In this document: one piece after another, positions 1-11,600 of the stretch | Numbering within the stretch: the stretch's first letter is position 1 | Layout of the letters: the number at the start of each line of letters is the position of its first letter | Source: Pithys albifrons albifrons | Taxonomy: Eukaryota > Chordata > Aves > Passeriformes > Thamnophilidae | NCBI RefSeq assembly: GCF_047495875.1 | Contig: NC_092464.1 | Span: 6,420,737-6,484,736, forward strand | DNA length: 64,000 nucleotides | Direction: 5' to 3' | Notes under the pieces: model-generated | Databases searched by the model: none | What the model was told of the DNA's origin: nothing | The model's input: only the letters and a program-made list of their open reading frames with translations | Program-made: the position numbers and the translations under genes

Positions 1-3000
1 GTCCCCTTTTCCTACACATCCCCTCTGCTTTCCCCACATCATTCCCTTCCCAGTGTCCAGACTTACCACATTTTGCAGCTCTAGCTCAAATAGGGACATT
101 TTTTAAGCTATGTGACCCCTATAGAATTAAATTCCTCTCCAGACTTCCCTTTTATTTTTTTCCTTAGCCCTAAATAAAGATGTCTTTTTCTGGTTTAGTT
201 CATGCTGCTTGCAGCCTGCTTTGGTCTCAGCTACATCTAAGCCACTTCCCAGTAGTGACAGAAGGAGAAGAATGCTGAATGTGTGAGCAGGACAGGCAAA
301 GGCTGCTGTGCAGCAGCATCTGCTTCTGGGGCCACTCCACGTCTCTCTTTTCCCTTCTCACCTGAGCAGAACTTGCATGGATGACTGAGAGCTAAAAAAA
401 TGTGCCAAATACAGTCTACACAGTATGAATCTAACCTTGTGCCTTGTGGAGATGGAAGTCTATAGAATTTACACAAAAATCAAGATGCAGTCTTCGCTTT
501 CGGATTTACTACCAATTCAGTGAGGATAAATATCAGTCATCTTCCAGGTTATTACAGCCCTCTCCAACCTTTGTTTTTCCCAGTCCAAAGTCCCAGGTAT
601 TTTCAAAACATTGCAGTAAGGTAGTTGCAGCTTCTGGGATGCAGATCCCAGTTCCAAATTACATAATGAAGAAAATCTTTTAAAAAACACATTTTTTGGT
701 TGAAAACACTGCTTTTCTCTTTAAAAGAGCAGTAACTATTAAAAATCAAATGTTCTGTAGCCCTCATAGCTCTAGGATGGGCTATTAGTGCTCTTCCCAT
801 GTTACCACACATCGATTTCAGCAACATCAAGCCTTTCACCCCCAGGCTTATGTTACTCATGAGCTGATGGAGGGAAATGCAAAAGCTGGTGTTTGGGGTG
901 AGCTTTTTGGGGAACCATGTGCTGTTTGCTCTATCATAGAGAACAGTAAAGTTGTCACTTTACATCTCCTCCAGAGTGCTTGGCTGACTTGGCACCCATG
1001 ATAACCTCACCAGCTGCCCAGACATCTTCAGACAGCGCCTTGGCTGCAGATCCATCCCCTTGGCTCTCCAGGGGAAAGGGCTATTAGAGAGAACATGCTT
1101 CCCTTCAACTTCCCCCAGCTCACTCAGGCTTGGAAATTCTCCATTCACAGCTGGGTGTAGCAAAGGTCAGGGTTTTCTGTCAAGCTTTTTTCTTCCCTCT
1201 CTCTGGCCTGGAAGAAAGCAGCAGAACCACAGGTGATGCAATTCGATTAGGAGCTCCTGAGGCTTAAATTAAACAGAATTATTTATAAAATCTCTGGGCC
1301 ATTAGCCCTGTCTATAGCAACAGCCATGCCAGGACTGCTCCCTCACTCCTCCCACATACACTTCCCTTCTCTTATAAAGGCTCCATGAGATATAATGAAA
1401 CAAAATAAATACACACACACACTCCCCACCCTCCCTCTCAAAAAGGAGGAAGTGGCAATGACAGTAACAAACAAGCGACAGCAGCACTGGATGCTTCGTA
1501 TGTTGCTGTGTGATTCTGGCTGTGCTGCATCCCTGGGGGGCAGTGAGGCTCCCCAACCCACCCCCATGGACCATAAGGGTGTTGTGTGGATGGCAGTAGT
1601 GGCCACTTTCAGTGACTTTTCCTTCATCCTCAGTCTGCACAAGCCTTCACAGTGTAAATACATCAGAGTCCCAGTGGGAGGAAAAGTTTGGATGCTGCAG
1701 AGTGCATCTAGCACTTGTATATCCCCCTGATGTTCTTCCCACGGCTTATGCTCCCTCCCCCACCATCAACATCCCATTCCATCTCATCCCATCCCACCCC
1801 TCCAAACCTCACCAAGGAGCACCCTGAAGAACCAACACCTCATGGCTGAGACTGTGTGCATTTAATTTTTCTTATTTTCTAATTCATCTTTAGTTCTTCA
1901 TTCCCTAGTTGATGAGAATTTAGGCTTCAGGAGAGCTGGACTTGCTTATATTTCACTTCCACCACAGCAGTTGGGCTTTATCCAGGGTGAGACCTTGTAA
2001 TGAAAGTCAGACTCTGCTCTGCCTTATTGCTGGTACTGGGAGCACCAAGTCAATCATCAAGTTATTTTGCAACGTACAGTAAATCCGTAGTAGCTGGCAA
2101 TGTGGCAAATGATCTCCATGTTGCTGAAAGGAAATCAATAGTTGGGCTGAGCCTGGAAAATTTTACTTCTCTGGTTTTGATATTTTATCCCACAGGTTCT
2201 GTTTGTCTGATTGAGTTTTTGTCTCTTGGAAAAAATCAGTTTGACAGACATGAATTTTCTGTTTATGCTGAGAAACTTTGTTCTTTCCTGTTTTCCTGCC
2301 TAAGCAAACTAAACATTTTAAATCTTAGTCATCTCCAGCATGTCTGCCCTGCAGGAATGTTGCTGGTGCTATTTGCAGAGAAATGATGCTGAATAAAAGA
2401 GCAGAACTTGTCCCTTGGTATTTTACACTTCCCCTACTCTTGGCTGATTATCAGAGATTTCAGTTCTATTTAACAATTCTTTCCAGCTTTGTCCAAATTA
2501 TTTGTCTTGAACAATTCTTGTCTTGAAAGTATGTTGAGTTCAGTCTCCCCCATGGGAATCCCAGGACTTCTACTCCAGCCAGGAAATACTGTGATCACAA
2601 CCTGTTCTGAAGCAAATAAATCAGCTTGTAGGAGGAAAATAGGCAGAAAAGTCTTCTTTCTCCTCTTTAAAATATTGTTCACCTCCTGGGCCAAAGTTTA
2701 GAATTATTTGTGTTTAACTTGCATCAATTTATCATTTCCCTAATGAAATAATAACACAGTTAGATACAGTCCAGAGCAGTCAGAAAAGGTGCAAAATGTG
2801 GAGGTAAGGTCCATAGAACTTTTATTAAGCCTCTACATTTATTTATATGTATAAAGACAAACTTCACATAAATAAAGAAAATACAGTTTTACCATATTTA
2901 GGGAAGATAGGGCTGTGTTTCATTTAATATTTAATTACAAATATTACCCATTACAGTTCATCCAAGCTCTGTTTACTAATTGGAAGCCTGTCCTGATGCT

Positions 3001-3587
3001 TTGAAATGGTATTCAAAGGGAGCCAGTTTTGAAATAAAGTAACATATATGATTAAGATAAATATAGGTATACAAATAATATAATATTTGTCTCATTAGGT
3101 ATACAAATAATAAATCTTATTTGAAAGTATGTTCTGACTGCTTCCTGAGCTGGGAGACAATTAAAAATTAAAAAGGAATAAAAAATCCAGCTCAAAATGT
3201 ATCAGGCCAGAATTCTTCTTTTGACAAAGGACAAAGAAAACTTCCAATGTTTAGTGGTCACTCCTAAAGACAGAAAGAATTTAGGCTTTCCAAGTGGGCT
3301 CTACTTTTGACAAAGCAACTCATCCTATGTCTGCATTAAATCATAATCTGAAAATAAAGGGCATTTCAAATGTCACTTGATGTAGTGCTCTGACATGACT
3401 GTATTTTGGTGAGAAACCTATCCTAAGCTCAATTTCTCTCTAAAGTTTGTACAGGAGTCAGCATCCTTTTGATGCTCTGCTGCAAGTTATACAGAGATAA
3501 CCTCATTTCTGGCATTTCCCCACTTGTATGAGCTTGGCTGCCCAACCTTAAGGCCTTTGTTTGTATGTGCAAATATTCACTTCAAGA
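1..3587. other. Intergenic, no gene recognised
   Basis: Unique sequence downstream of EXOG. It includes a short (AC)n run near 1,408-1,423 and an AT-rich part (2,700-3,180) with a 16-base direct repeat (AGGTATACAAATAATA, near 3,066 and 3,097). A plus-strand 128-codon frame at 2,000-2,386 starts with a hydrophobic signal-like stretch but has no recognised homology. No sodium-channel exon is visible. Confidence 0.7.
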
Positions 3588-4036
3588 CAGACACTGAGGT
3601 GGTGGAGTTAGTCCAGAGAAGGGCAATGCAGCTGGGGAAGAGTCTGGAGAGTAAGTCCTATGAGGAGCAGCTGAGGGAGCTGGGGATGTCTAGTCTGAAG
3701 AAAAGGAGGTTCAGGGGTGACCTTTTCACTCTCTACAACTGCCTGTAATGAGGTTGTAGCCAGGTGGGGGGTCAGTTAGCCAGTGACAGAGGGAGAGGAC
3801 ACAGCCTCAAGCTGCACCAAGAGAGATTCAAGTTGGACATGAGGAAAAATTTCTTCTTGGAAAGGGTGAAGAGACACTGGCACCACCTCCCCATGGAGTT
3901 GGTGAAGTCGCCATCCCTGGAGGTGTTCAAGAAACCACCGGACATGACACTCAGTGCTTTGGTCTAGTTGACACAGTGGTGATTGATCAAAGGTTGGACT
4001 TGATTTTAGAGGTCTTTTCCAACCTAAATGATTCTG
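3588..4036 (+). mobile_element. CR1 LINE 3' fragment
   Basis: CR1 body from GGTGGTGGAGTTAGTCCAGA through CTATGAGGAGCAGCTGAGGG, GGACATGAGGAAAAATTTCT and CCATCCCTGGAGGTGTTCAA, to TTAGAGGTCTTTTCCAACCT with tail AAATGATTCTG. Moderately diverged. Confidence 0.95.
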
Positions 4037-5900
4037 CAAAATACAGATCTTATTTCTCCTTTTCCTTACATTTGCTCTGGTCATTCACAGCCATTCGAAG
4101 CCAGTGAAAAACGTCACAGCTGTGCTCAGTGATGCGAAGGTCAGTCAATGCCAGTAATGATGCCTCAAAGTTAATTACCCCTTACTTTTGGGGAGAGGGA
4201 GTACAACTCTGAATATAATCCTGAATTTAACAAACATAAAGGAGCCTTTAATTATTCTGGCTACATTGTTATCCCCAGACACTTTCTCGTTTTCGACAAG
4301 ATCTGCTCCTCTAGGGCAGGAGGTAATTGCTTATTTCCTTGTGCACTTCTGCGGTAGTTCTGGAGTAGTTAATGATTTATTAGGAGAGCTGGGAGTGCTC
4401 AGCTGCTCTGCAAGTCAGCCAGCATGGCTGTGCCCAGCACCTTTGTTGATGATAACAAAAAATTCAACAGCCCAGAGACAGGGTCACTAATCAGAAGTTC
4501 TGCCAGGCAGTGACAGAGCGGTGACACCAGTCGTCTGCAGTGATTCCCCTCCTGCGAGATACCTGCCATGAGTCAGGCTCTGGGAAGAAAAGATAATTCT
4601 GGTGTTCTGAAGGCTCTCCCACGCCTTGTTTACGTGCTGCAAAAACCTCTTCCAAGCCAGGGGAAGCCCAGCTGCACTGGCGCAAAGCCTGTGGTCAGGC
4701 TGGAACTCTCTCCAGACTTACAGGTTGTCAAGTGAACATTTGCATCAATTTAATTCTCACATGACTCATCATTAAGTGATTCAGTGCCTCTCTGAACAGC
4801 CCTCAAATGGATCTGACCTTTCTTTCAAAGCTTGACCTCAGGTGGGGATTTAGAGGAGGAACAGGAGAGTGATTCAAATGCAGATGCCAGGGTCAGGCAG
4901 CTTTGGCTTGACAAGGAGTAGCTCACAAAAGAAGAGCTGTCACTGCACAGACAGTCCTGATCCCTCCTTTCCTCCTGCCTGGTATCCATTAGCGAAAAGG
5001 ACAGCGTGGATAGGAGTAGGGCAGGGAGACCTTTGCAAAACAGAAAAAAAGCATGTCCGTGGGACCCCAATACTGAGATTGAAATGTCTTTGTGAGGTGA
5101 GACCTAAACAGTTGTACAAGACTTACTCTGCCGTGCCTCTTTGCCCTGGGGGTGTCTTTTTTGCCTGGAGCAAGCTGTGTTAAAAATAAGCAGAAGGGAA
5201 TACGGAGAAGTACCTGTGCGGGCATCACTTACTTTTCTGAAAGCACAAAGGCCCATCCCTTTTTAGCCTGTCTATCAGCTTCTGCAGCTACATGTGTTGC
5301 CTACAGAGACCTCTCAAGTGCACAGAAAGAGTGATTTAGCACCCAAGCAGTCAGGTAGGTGGATTTGAAGAGCAGTCTCTGTTCAGGGTACTTTGAAAGG
5401 GACTGAACTCATGGGGAAGCACAAGGGGCTGCAGCACACAGTTTGAAGAATGCAGAAGTCAAATGTGGTGGTGATTTTAGTGCTTTGATAGAGGAGGAAG
5501 GCAAAGCTCCAAGGGGAGACAAGTGCCAGAGCAGGAATCTACTTACACCTGGGTAAAATTTGCCAAGCCACACCTCTGGAGGCATCTACTGCTCTCACAA
5601 AACTAGGAAGGGGGCAAACATCTAAAGTAGGTGGTCAGTCAGTCTGAACTCCCTCCATTGTCAATACTTTTCCCAAATTGCCAAAATTTGGTTGGACAAC
5701 CTTGGGCTCAACCCGGCACTTACCTTCTGAGTGCAGCAGGTCAGGCTCACCCACCACTAATGAGCCAGCAAACAGGCTGATGAGCCTCCTAGAGGATCAC
5801 CTGGTGAAAGACCTCTACAGATACAGATCTACATTCAAAGGTGACCCATGGTGATCACCTTCCCCACTTCCCTTTCCTGTCTTTGTCCCATATTCTGGAT
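4037..5900. other. Intergenic unique sequence with candidate regulatory block
   Basis: No gene seen. The part 4,080-4,700 is dense in E-boxes (CAGCTG), homeodomain cores (TTAATTA, GGTAATTG, AGTTAATG) and GATAA-like motifs. It looks unlike the neighbouring repeats. The remainder shows no recognisable feature. Confidence 0.5.
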
Positions 5901-7250
5901 CTACAAAGGTTCTCTTAAGCACCTATTCTTTACACTGAGTTAAGAAACATTCAAATCCAATAGAATAGAACAAATTCCTTCCTTTTATTCAGCGCTGAGA
6001 ATATGTGGGATAACCCCACCAAAGACATGTTCCAGGTTTATATAATTAGATACAATTGATAACCCCTCCCCAAAGTTAAGCAGAATATTTTGGGTGACTT
6101 TTAACAGATCTAAGAGGCTGCTCCTATTTCTGCAGCCCTATATTTCCTTTTAACTAAACAGTGTTACAGCTTCAAGCCTCAACTTAGACAGGTTTTCTGA
6201 TTTATTTCTTACAGCTTAGCCTCTAGTCTAAACAAGGTTTTGGTTTATTTTTAAAAGTTCATCTTACAGCTACAGGCTTAAATTCCCTTGCTCTAAAGCT
6301 ATGAATGGTTAAGTTAACTGACAAACTAAGGTACAAACTAAAATCAAAATGAATATCAAATACCAAGTTAGTACAGGTCTGACTAAAGATTTTATGGAGA
6401 AGGAATAAAATCCATTTTCTTGAGGGGTCCCTGTATCAATACCATCCTAATAGGTTCAGAGGAAAACTCAGGTTGGAAAGGCCTTGCTCCAGTCCTCCTA
6501 TGCTCCCTCACTTTGTTTCTTGGTGGAAGTTCCCAGAAAAATGACTGCCTTGAGCCCACCTCACCAGGCAAAGTCAGGTCTCCTTGGCTCCAAAGTGACC
6601 CATTCCAAACATGGCACTTTCCTCCCCTTCTTTTAACACTCTTCAGTATCCTCCCCACTAAAAATCCTCCTTGTATCACCCAAAATCCTAGTTTGTCTTT
6701 TCTTTGACTTACACCAGTTTTGGGACCCACCATGAGTTCTTTGTTCTGTTGTGGTCAAGAGGGGCACAAGTCTGACGTGGAATATTCTCTCTTCTCCTGA
6801 AGGCTTGTTTTTTAGGAAGTCTCCATTTTCAGAGGTTATTGGCTTGCTCTTATCATGGAAGGTGCCTCTGGCAATCCTTGTCCTTCCTTTGTAACAAAAA
6901 CATCCCAGGCCTGAAGTTATATAAGTGTCACATGGGTTTAAGGCATTTTTTTCCCCACTCACTCATAAGTGTCAGTTAGAGTTTCTTATCCACAGGCTGG
7001 GAGACCAGGAGCAGTTTGTGTCTCTGTCTCCCATATCTCATCACAGGGCACTTTTCACTTCAGAAATCTCTCTTTCCTTCTCAGGCTGCTCCTCAAGTCA
7101 GGAGGAAGACTATCAACTGATGTCTGAAGGGGGGGTCAGCCCAGCAAGTAGCTTGTGGGAGGCTATTTATGAAACAGGAAGATGCAGAGTGCTGACCCTT
7201 TCATCTTTCATTCAACTGTGAGGGATTTGAACTGTTAATTTTTCAGTGTG
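5900..7250 (-). mobile_element. Possible LTR-retroelement remnant (tentative)
   Basis: On the minus strand a CTGAATAAAAGG polyadenylation context near 5,972-5,984 resembles the R region of avian endogenous-retrovirus LTRs. Above it, two overlapping minus-strand open frames (about 6,392-6,733 and 6,633-6,962) have protein-like composition but no domain I recognise. No second LTR, primer-binding site or target duplication was identified. It could equally be unique DNA. Confidence 0.25.
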
Positions 7251-7875
7251 CCATCAAGAGGGACGCCAAAGAAAGTCCCAGTTACTAAAAACTTCACAGC
7301 AAGCTGTAAGAGTCCCCTTGCTTGTCAAGCAACAGACTGTATTCCAAAGCATGTAGATAAGCATGAAAAATGCTGGGAAACAGATAGGAAGAGCCAGAGG
7401 GAAAAAGCCCCAGTCCCAGGCTGTCTCCATCCTAGAGAGCTGATCCAGCCATCAGCAGCACATGCAGAGCCAAGCTGGAAAAGCCCAGAGAGTCTTTGTG
7501 GGAATGTTCCTCCAAATCCATTGCCAAAATCTCCCAAAGACCATGGACTCTAGGAGTGCAAAGTTGTGCTGGGTCCCCACAAGAAACACCAGACAACTAT
7601 AGGCAAAATTTAGGCTCAAATTTCTCACAAATTGGACAAAATAAATAACATGGGAAGATGTTGTTCCATTTTTTCCTGACCAGAAATAATTCTGTTTAAA
7701 ATGGTGCAAGAAGGACACTTTTAGTGAGAAGCACAGTATTTGGATGAATGTCTCTCAAACCTCTGAAATTTGTCTTGCTAATCTATAAACTGTTCCCATG
7801 ACTCAGACACAAATTCCAATTATAGTTCAATGAAGCTCTCTTTTTCCTCATGCTATATGTGCCTGATTCATCCCT
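7251..7875. other. Intergenic, nothing recognised
   Basis: Unique sequence. A 101-codon plus-strand frame at 7,248-7,553 is Pro/Lys/Cys-rich and matches nothing I know. Confidence 0.6.
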
Positions 7876-7933
7876 TTTCATAGAAGCACAGAATCATTAA
7901 GGTTGGAAAAGACCTCCAAGATCAAGTCCTGTA
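7876..7933 (-). mobile_element. CR1 LINE 3' end, short
   Basis: Reads TCATAGAAGCACAGAATCAT then TAAGGTTGGAAAAGACCTCC and AAGATCAAGTCC, the reversed CR1 3' terminus. Only the last 55 to 60 bases are present. Confidence 0.9.
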
Positions 7934-8579
7934 AAATAAAGTTTAGCTAAATACATGGACTACCATAGAAACACAGTTTTTGCCAGACACAAAAACGCTT
8001 TCCAGAGCTGACTTTGTGGTTGTTTTCCCTTTCTCTGACATCCTCACATGTTATGGTTGGTAGAAAAGTTTAATATCTAAAATCAGAGTCCCATTGTGAA
8101 CAGTGATGTTCATGATTTGACCAATGCACTTAATCCTTACAGCAGGTGCAACGGCTTTAGTTGAAAAAAATTTTGGCTTTTTTCTGATTCTTGGATCTTT
8201 TACAGCAGCTTTACAGCCCACCACCAGGATCTTTTGATGTGAACTGTCGCTGATCAGCAGTAATGATACAGCAAAAGTGGGACTTGATGGGTTTCTTCAC
8301 GCCTCAGTTATCCAAATGCTGACGAGGGCAGTTCCAGGTCAATTGTGTTGCTTTTATGATACAATATTTTGATACATAGCTTGTTTGGGGGTTTAATTTG
8401 GTTGGGGTTTTTTTGTTTGTTTGGCTGGTTTTTTAATAGGCAAGAGGGATACATCTTGTTTAATACAAACACAAAAAGAGGGGATAAATGTAAACCAAAA
8501 ACAACAAAAACTCTTGGGACACCTAGAGATAAGACAGCAGCTGAGCTGGGCTTTTAGAACTTGGCTTATGTTGAAATTT

Positions 8580-8640
8580 GGGGGGGTTTGTTTGCTTGTT
8601 TGTTTTGTTGGTTTGTTTGTTTGTTGGAGGTTTTTTGTTG
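8580..8640. repeat. (GTTT)n-rich simple repeat
   Basis: Imperfect TTTG/GTTT units with G interruptions over about 60 bases. Confidence 0.8.
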
Positions 8641-11600
8641 AGGATTCACGAGATTGAAAACCACAATTAATTGTATTTCCTCAGAAGATTTTAATAGAAC
8701 ATTAATATGTGCAGTTTATTAAACAGGCGATAATACCATTACAACAGGGAAAAAAGGGATAAAATCAGTGCAATAACTTAATCAAGTGGCTAAGCCTGCA
8801 AAATGGGGCCAGGGTTTCTGGGTTTCATTTACTCCACTCTTGACCTTGAGGCAGTTGGGTCTATTTGTTCATTCATCTTCAAAACTATAATCTGCCTTAT
8901 AGGTGTGCCACACACTTGAAGTCCTGCCTGGGAAATCCACAGAGTATCTGATGGGTGGTACGTCCCTGCTCTTCACAGAGTTTGCAGCACAGCTTAGAGG
9001 GAAATCCTGTCACCCTAGAGAGGGAAGCAGTGCCTGTTAAACCCAAGGAGCATCCCGTTAAGCCCCCACTGTTCCTTTATTTCCATTTCTTTCAGTAAAC
9101 TTGTAACACCACCATTGATCGTTCCGTTAATCTGGGGCAGCAACTGACCAGCTCTTGATCAATTGCCTCACCAGGCATCACGCTCCATCACTTACCTAAT
9201 TGCATCCCTGAAGGAAATGGTGCTCAGCCCTGTAATGCTCTACTTAAAGGTAATACAGTTGTTCTGGAAAGCTGTTAATGGTGCTGTGCCTCGAAACAAC
9301 ACAGCTGTTAAAAACTCATTTGGGAGGAAGACACTGATGTTAGGTATTGAGAGGAGGAGTGATGTAAAGCCTCTGTGTTTGCTGTTCTAATTGTTTAATG
9401 CAGGAAAACTGGCCAAGCTTGTCGATTATGCTTAGTTTTAAAGGCAGAACCCATAATGCAAGGGCAGACACGGGGAGGAGGGGGTGGAATGCTGCTGGCT
9501 GTAGCTGGCACGGGCCCGATGGGGTCACCACACTTTGGGCAGTTTTTTCCATCAGCAGGAAATCTGGCTCTACAATTATACCTCTCCAAGGAGATAATTG
9601 CATGTTTCATAACGGGCCCTGACTCGCCAGAGCAGTCATTGGTGCTGATTGCTAAATAAAAGTGCATCTCGGAAGAGTTTGACACTGGAGGCTGCAAGCA
9701 CCGTTTGGATAATCTGCTTAGGTGATTAACACGTGCACTGGGACAGCAAAAAGACTGTGTGTCTTGCTATGCTGGGATGATCCAGACTGCCCAAATCCCT
9801 GGTGAGATGTGCCTTTTGAGGCATATCTCTGAAGGGTGAAGCCAGAAAACTGCAGTGGAACCAGCAGGAGCAATGAGCAGATAGGAGGCACCAGACAGAG
9901 ACATTTACTTGAACTCCTGCCTCCCCTGGAGCTTGGATCTCCCTCCAGAAATCTTCAGTCACTTTGCAATCTCTTGTAAAATAAAGTAGAGCTCCTGCTC
10001 TCCAGAACACCACCAGCTAGAGAGCCACCAGCTCAAGTGTGCAGGATAGATGTGTATTGGCACTGGGTACCCTGGGGGGTTGACAGATGGGGAGATTTTG
10101 GTTCTAAGCAGCAAGAACAAGGTCAAACCTACAGCTCCTCTGTTACAGCTTCCCACAGACTGTGGGTAGGCCAAGACTCAGGCTTTATCCTTATCCAGCT
10201 CTAGAGTCAGAATAACAGCTGCACCACACCCAGGCCAGAGAGATGGAAAATCAGAACATCACCCTGCCGTGCAGGCCACACACAGGACAGACCTGCATTC
10301 TGATCTCCCTCCACAGGACTATTATGGAGTTTTTCAGTCAATGACTGTCTCTTATAGAGGGAATAAGCCATATTTAAAGCAAGATCAGCACCAGGAAGAC
10401 CATCAGAGAAGACTCAGCAGCACCCAAGGGTCACCTGGGACAGAATGCCACCCACAAGTTCATAGTTAGGATGGCTTTCCCTGAGGCCTAGCTTTGATTT
10501 TCTTTGATTAAAAAATACAGCAGTTTCTTCCTTCTCTTCCCACACAGACATTCCCCAGCATCCCATAATAGAAATTCCTTGCACACACAATAAGCCCAAG
10601 ACTGCTCATTTCCACATTTTCATCATTTTCTTTAGTCACACCTCTGTGATGTTTAATTAAGCCCTCACTGAATGTGACAGCAGTCAAATGCCAGAAGCAC
10701 AGAGATGGCATTAGTTATAATTCCTCTACACTGGAGTAATGCAATCATGTCTGGGCAATTAAAACTGCCCCTTACTAACATGTTTGGCTTCATTCTTTTT
10801 CTTTTGTATATTCAAAACTGAGTAAATTTTCCCTGCAGATCGGCCCTGTCTGAAGTGGACAAAACCTGGTGAATTGCACAGTGAAGGCAGTGCCAAAACA
10901 TCAAGGAATGAGGGAAGAACAAGTGAAATGAGAACGAAAGAGTTTGAAAAAGTACATGAAAAACAGTAAGGTGGAGAGAAAACTGAGGGGGGAACATCTT
11001 CAAGCCACGTACAACTTGGGCCATTGCCCAGTGCCTGGTTTGAGACGTGTGCAAAGTCAACCCAAAAGCAAAGTGGCAACACACACTCCCATGGTGTGAG
11101 GAAACATGCAGGACACAGAACACTTGCAGCAGAACCCATGACACATGCAGGCAACATAGAATAACACTGCTTTAGCAAGCAGGTTAATCTGTACACAAAG
11201 TCTTTTCTTTTGAGTTTTGAGCTTTCATCGTGTTCTCTGACATGCAGTGGCTGTAAAGACAAGGGAGTTATGATTGCTGGTAGACCCATGATATCTGCAC
11301 CCTTTGTCTTGAGCCCTCCTCACACATTTCTTCTCTATGTTCTCCCTGATCTTCTTTTTCTTTGACTTTCTTCTAAGAACCAGTGGCAGGATTTTCAAGT
11401 ATCAATGCTTAAAATTAGATTGCAAGCACATTTTAAAATAAATATCTGGTCAACTGCAGAACCATTTCAGTCTCTATTATATCACTAAGGCCAATGAAAA
11501 TTAATGCAGTTCATGTAATGTGACTTTTAATTATTTTGTGTCTGAGGGAGGAGAGTGAGAACTTGATCTCTCAGAGTGCTGCTTTGAAAGATTCCATTTT

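Noticed and set aside
2000..2386. 128-codon plus-strand frame starting with a signal-peptide-like stretch
   Set aside because: No recognised homology, no neighbouring splice signals tying it to another exon, and Leu/Ser-rich composition that can arise by chance. Kept only as a note.
1..3587. Last exon of a sodium-channel gene expected by synteny
   Set aside because: No frame encodes the channel repeat-IV pore, S6 or C-terminal sequence. The gene must lie further left.
10759..11289. 176-codon minus-strand frame starting with ATG
   Set aside because: Cys/Phe/Leu-rich translation unlike any family I know, because the complementary strand is purine-rich. No splice or promoter context.
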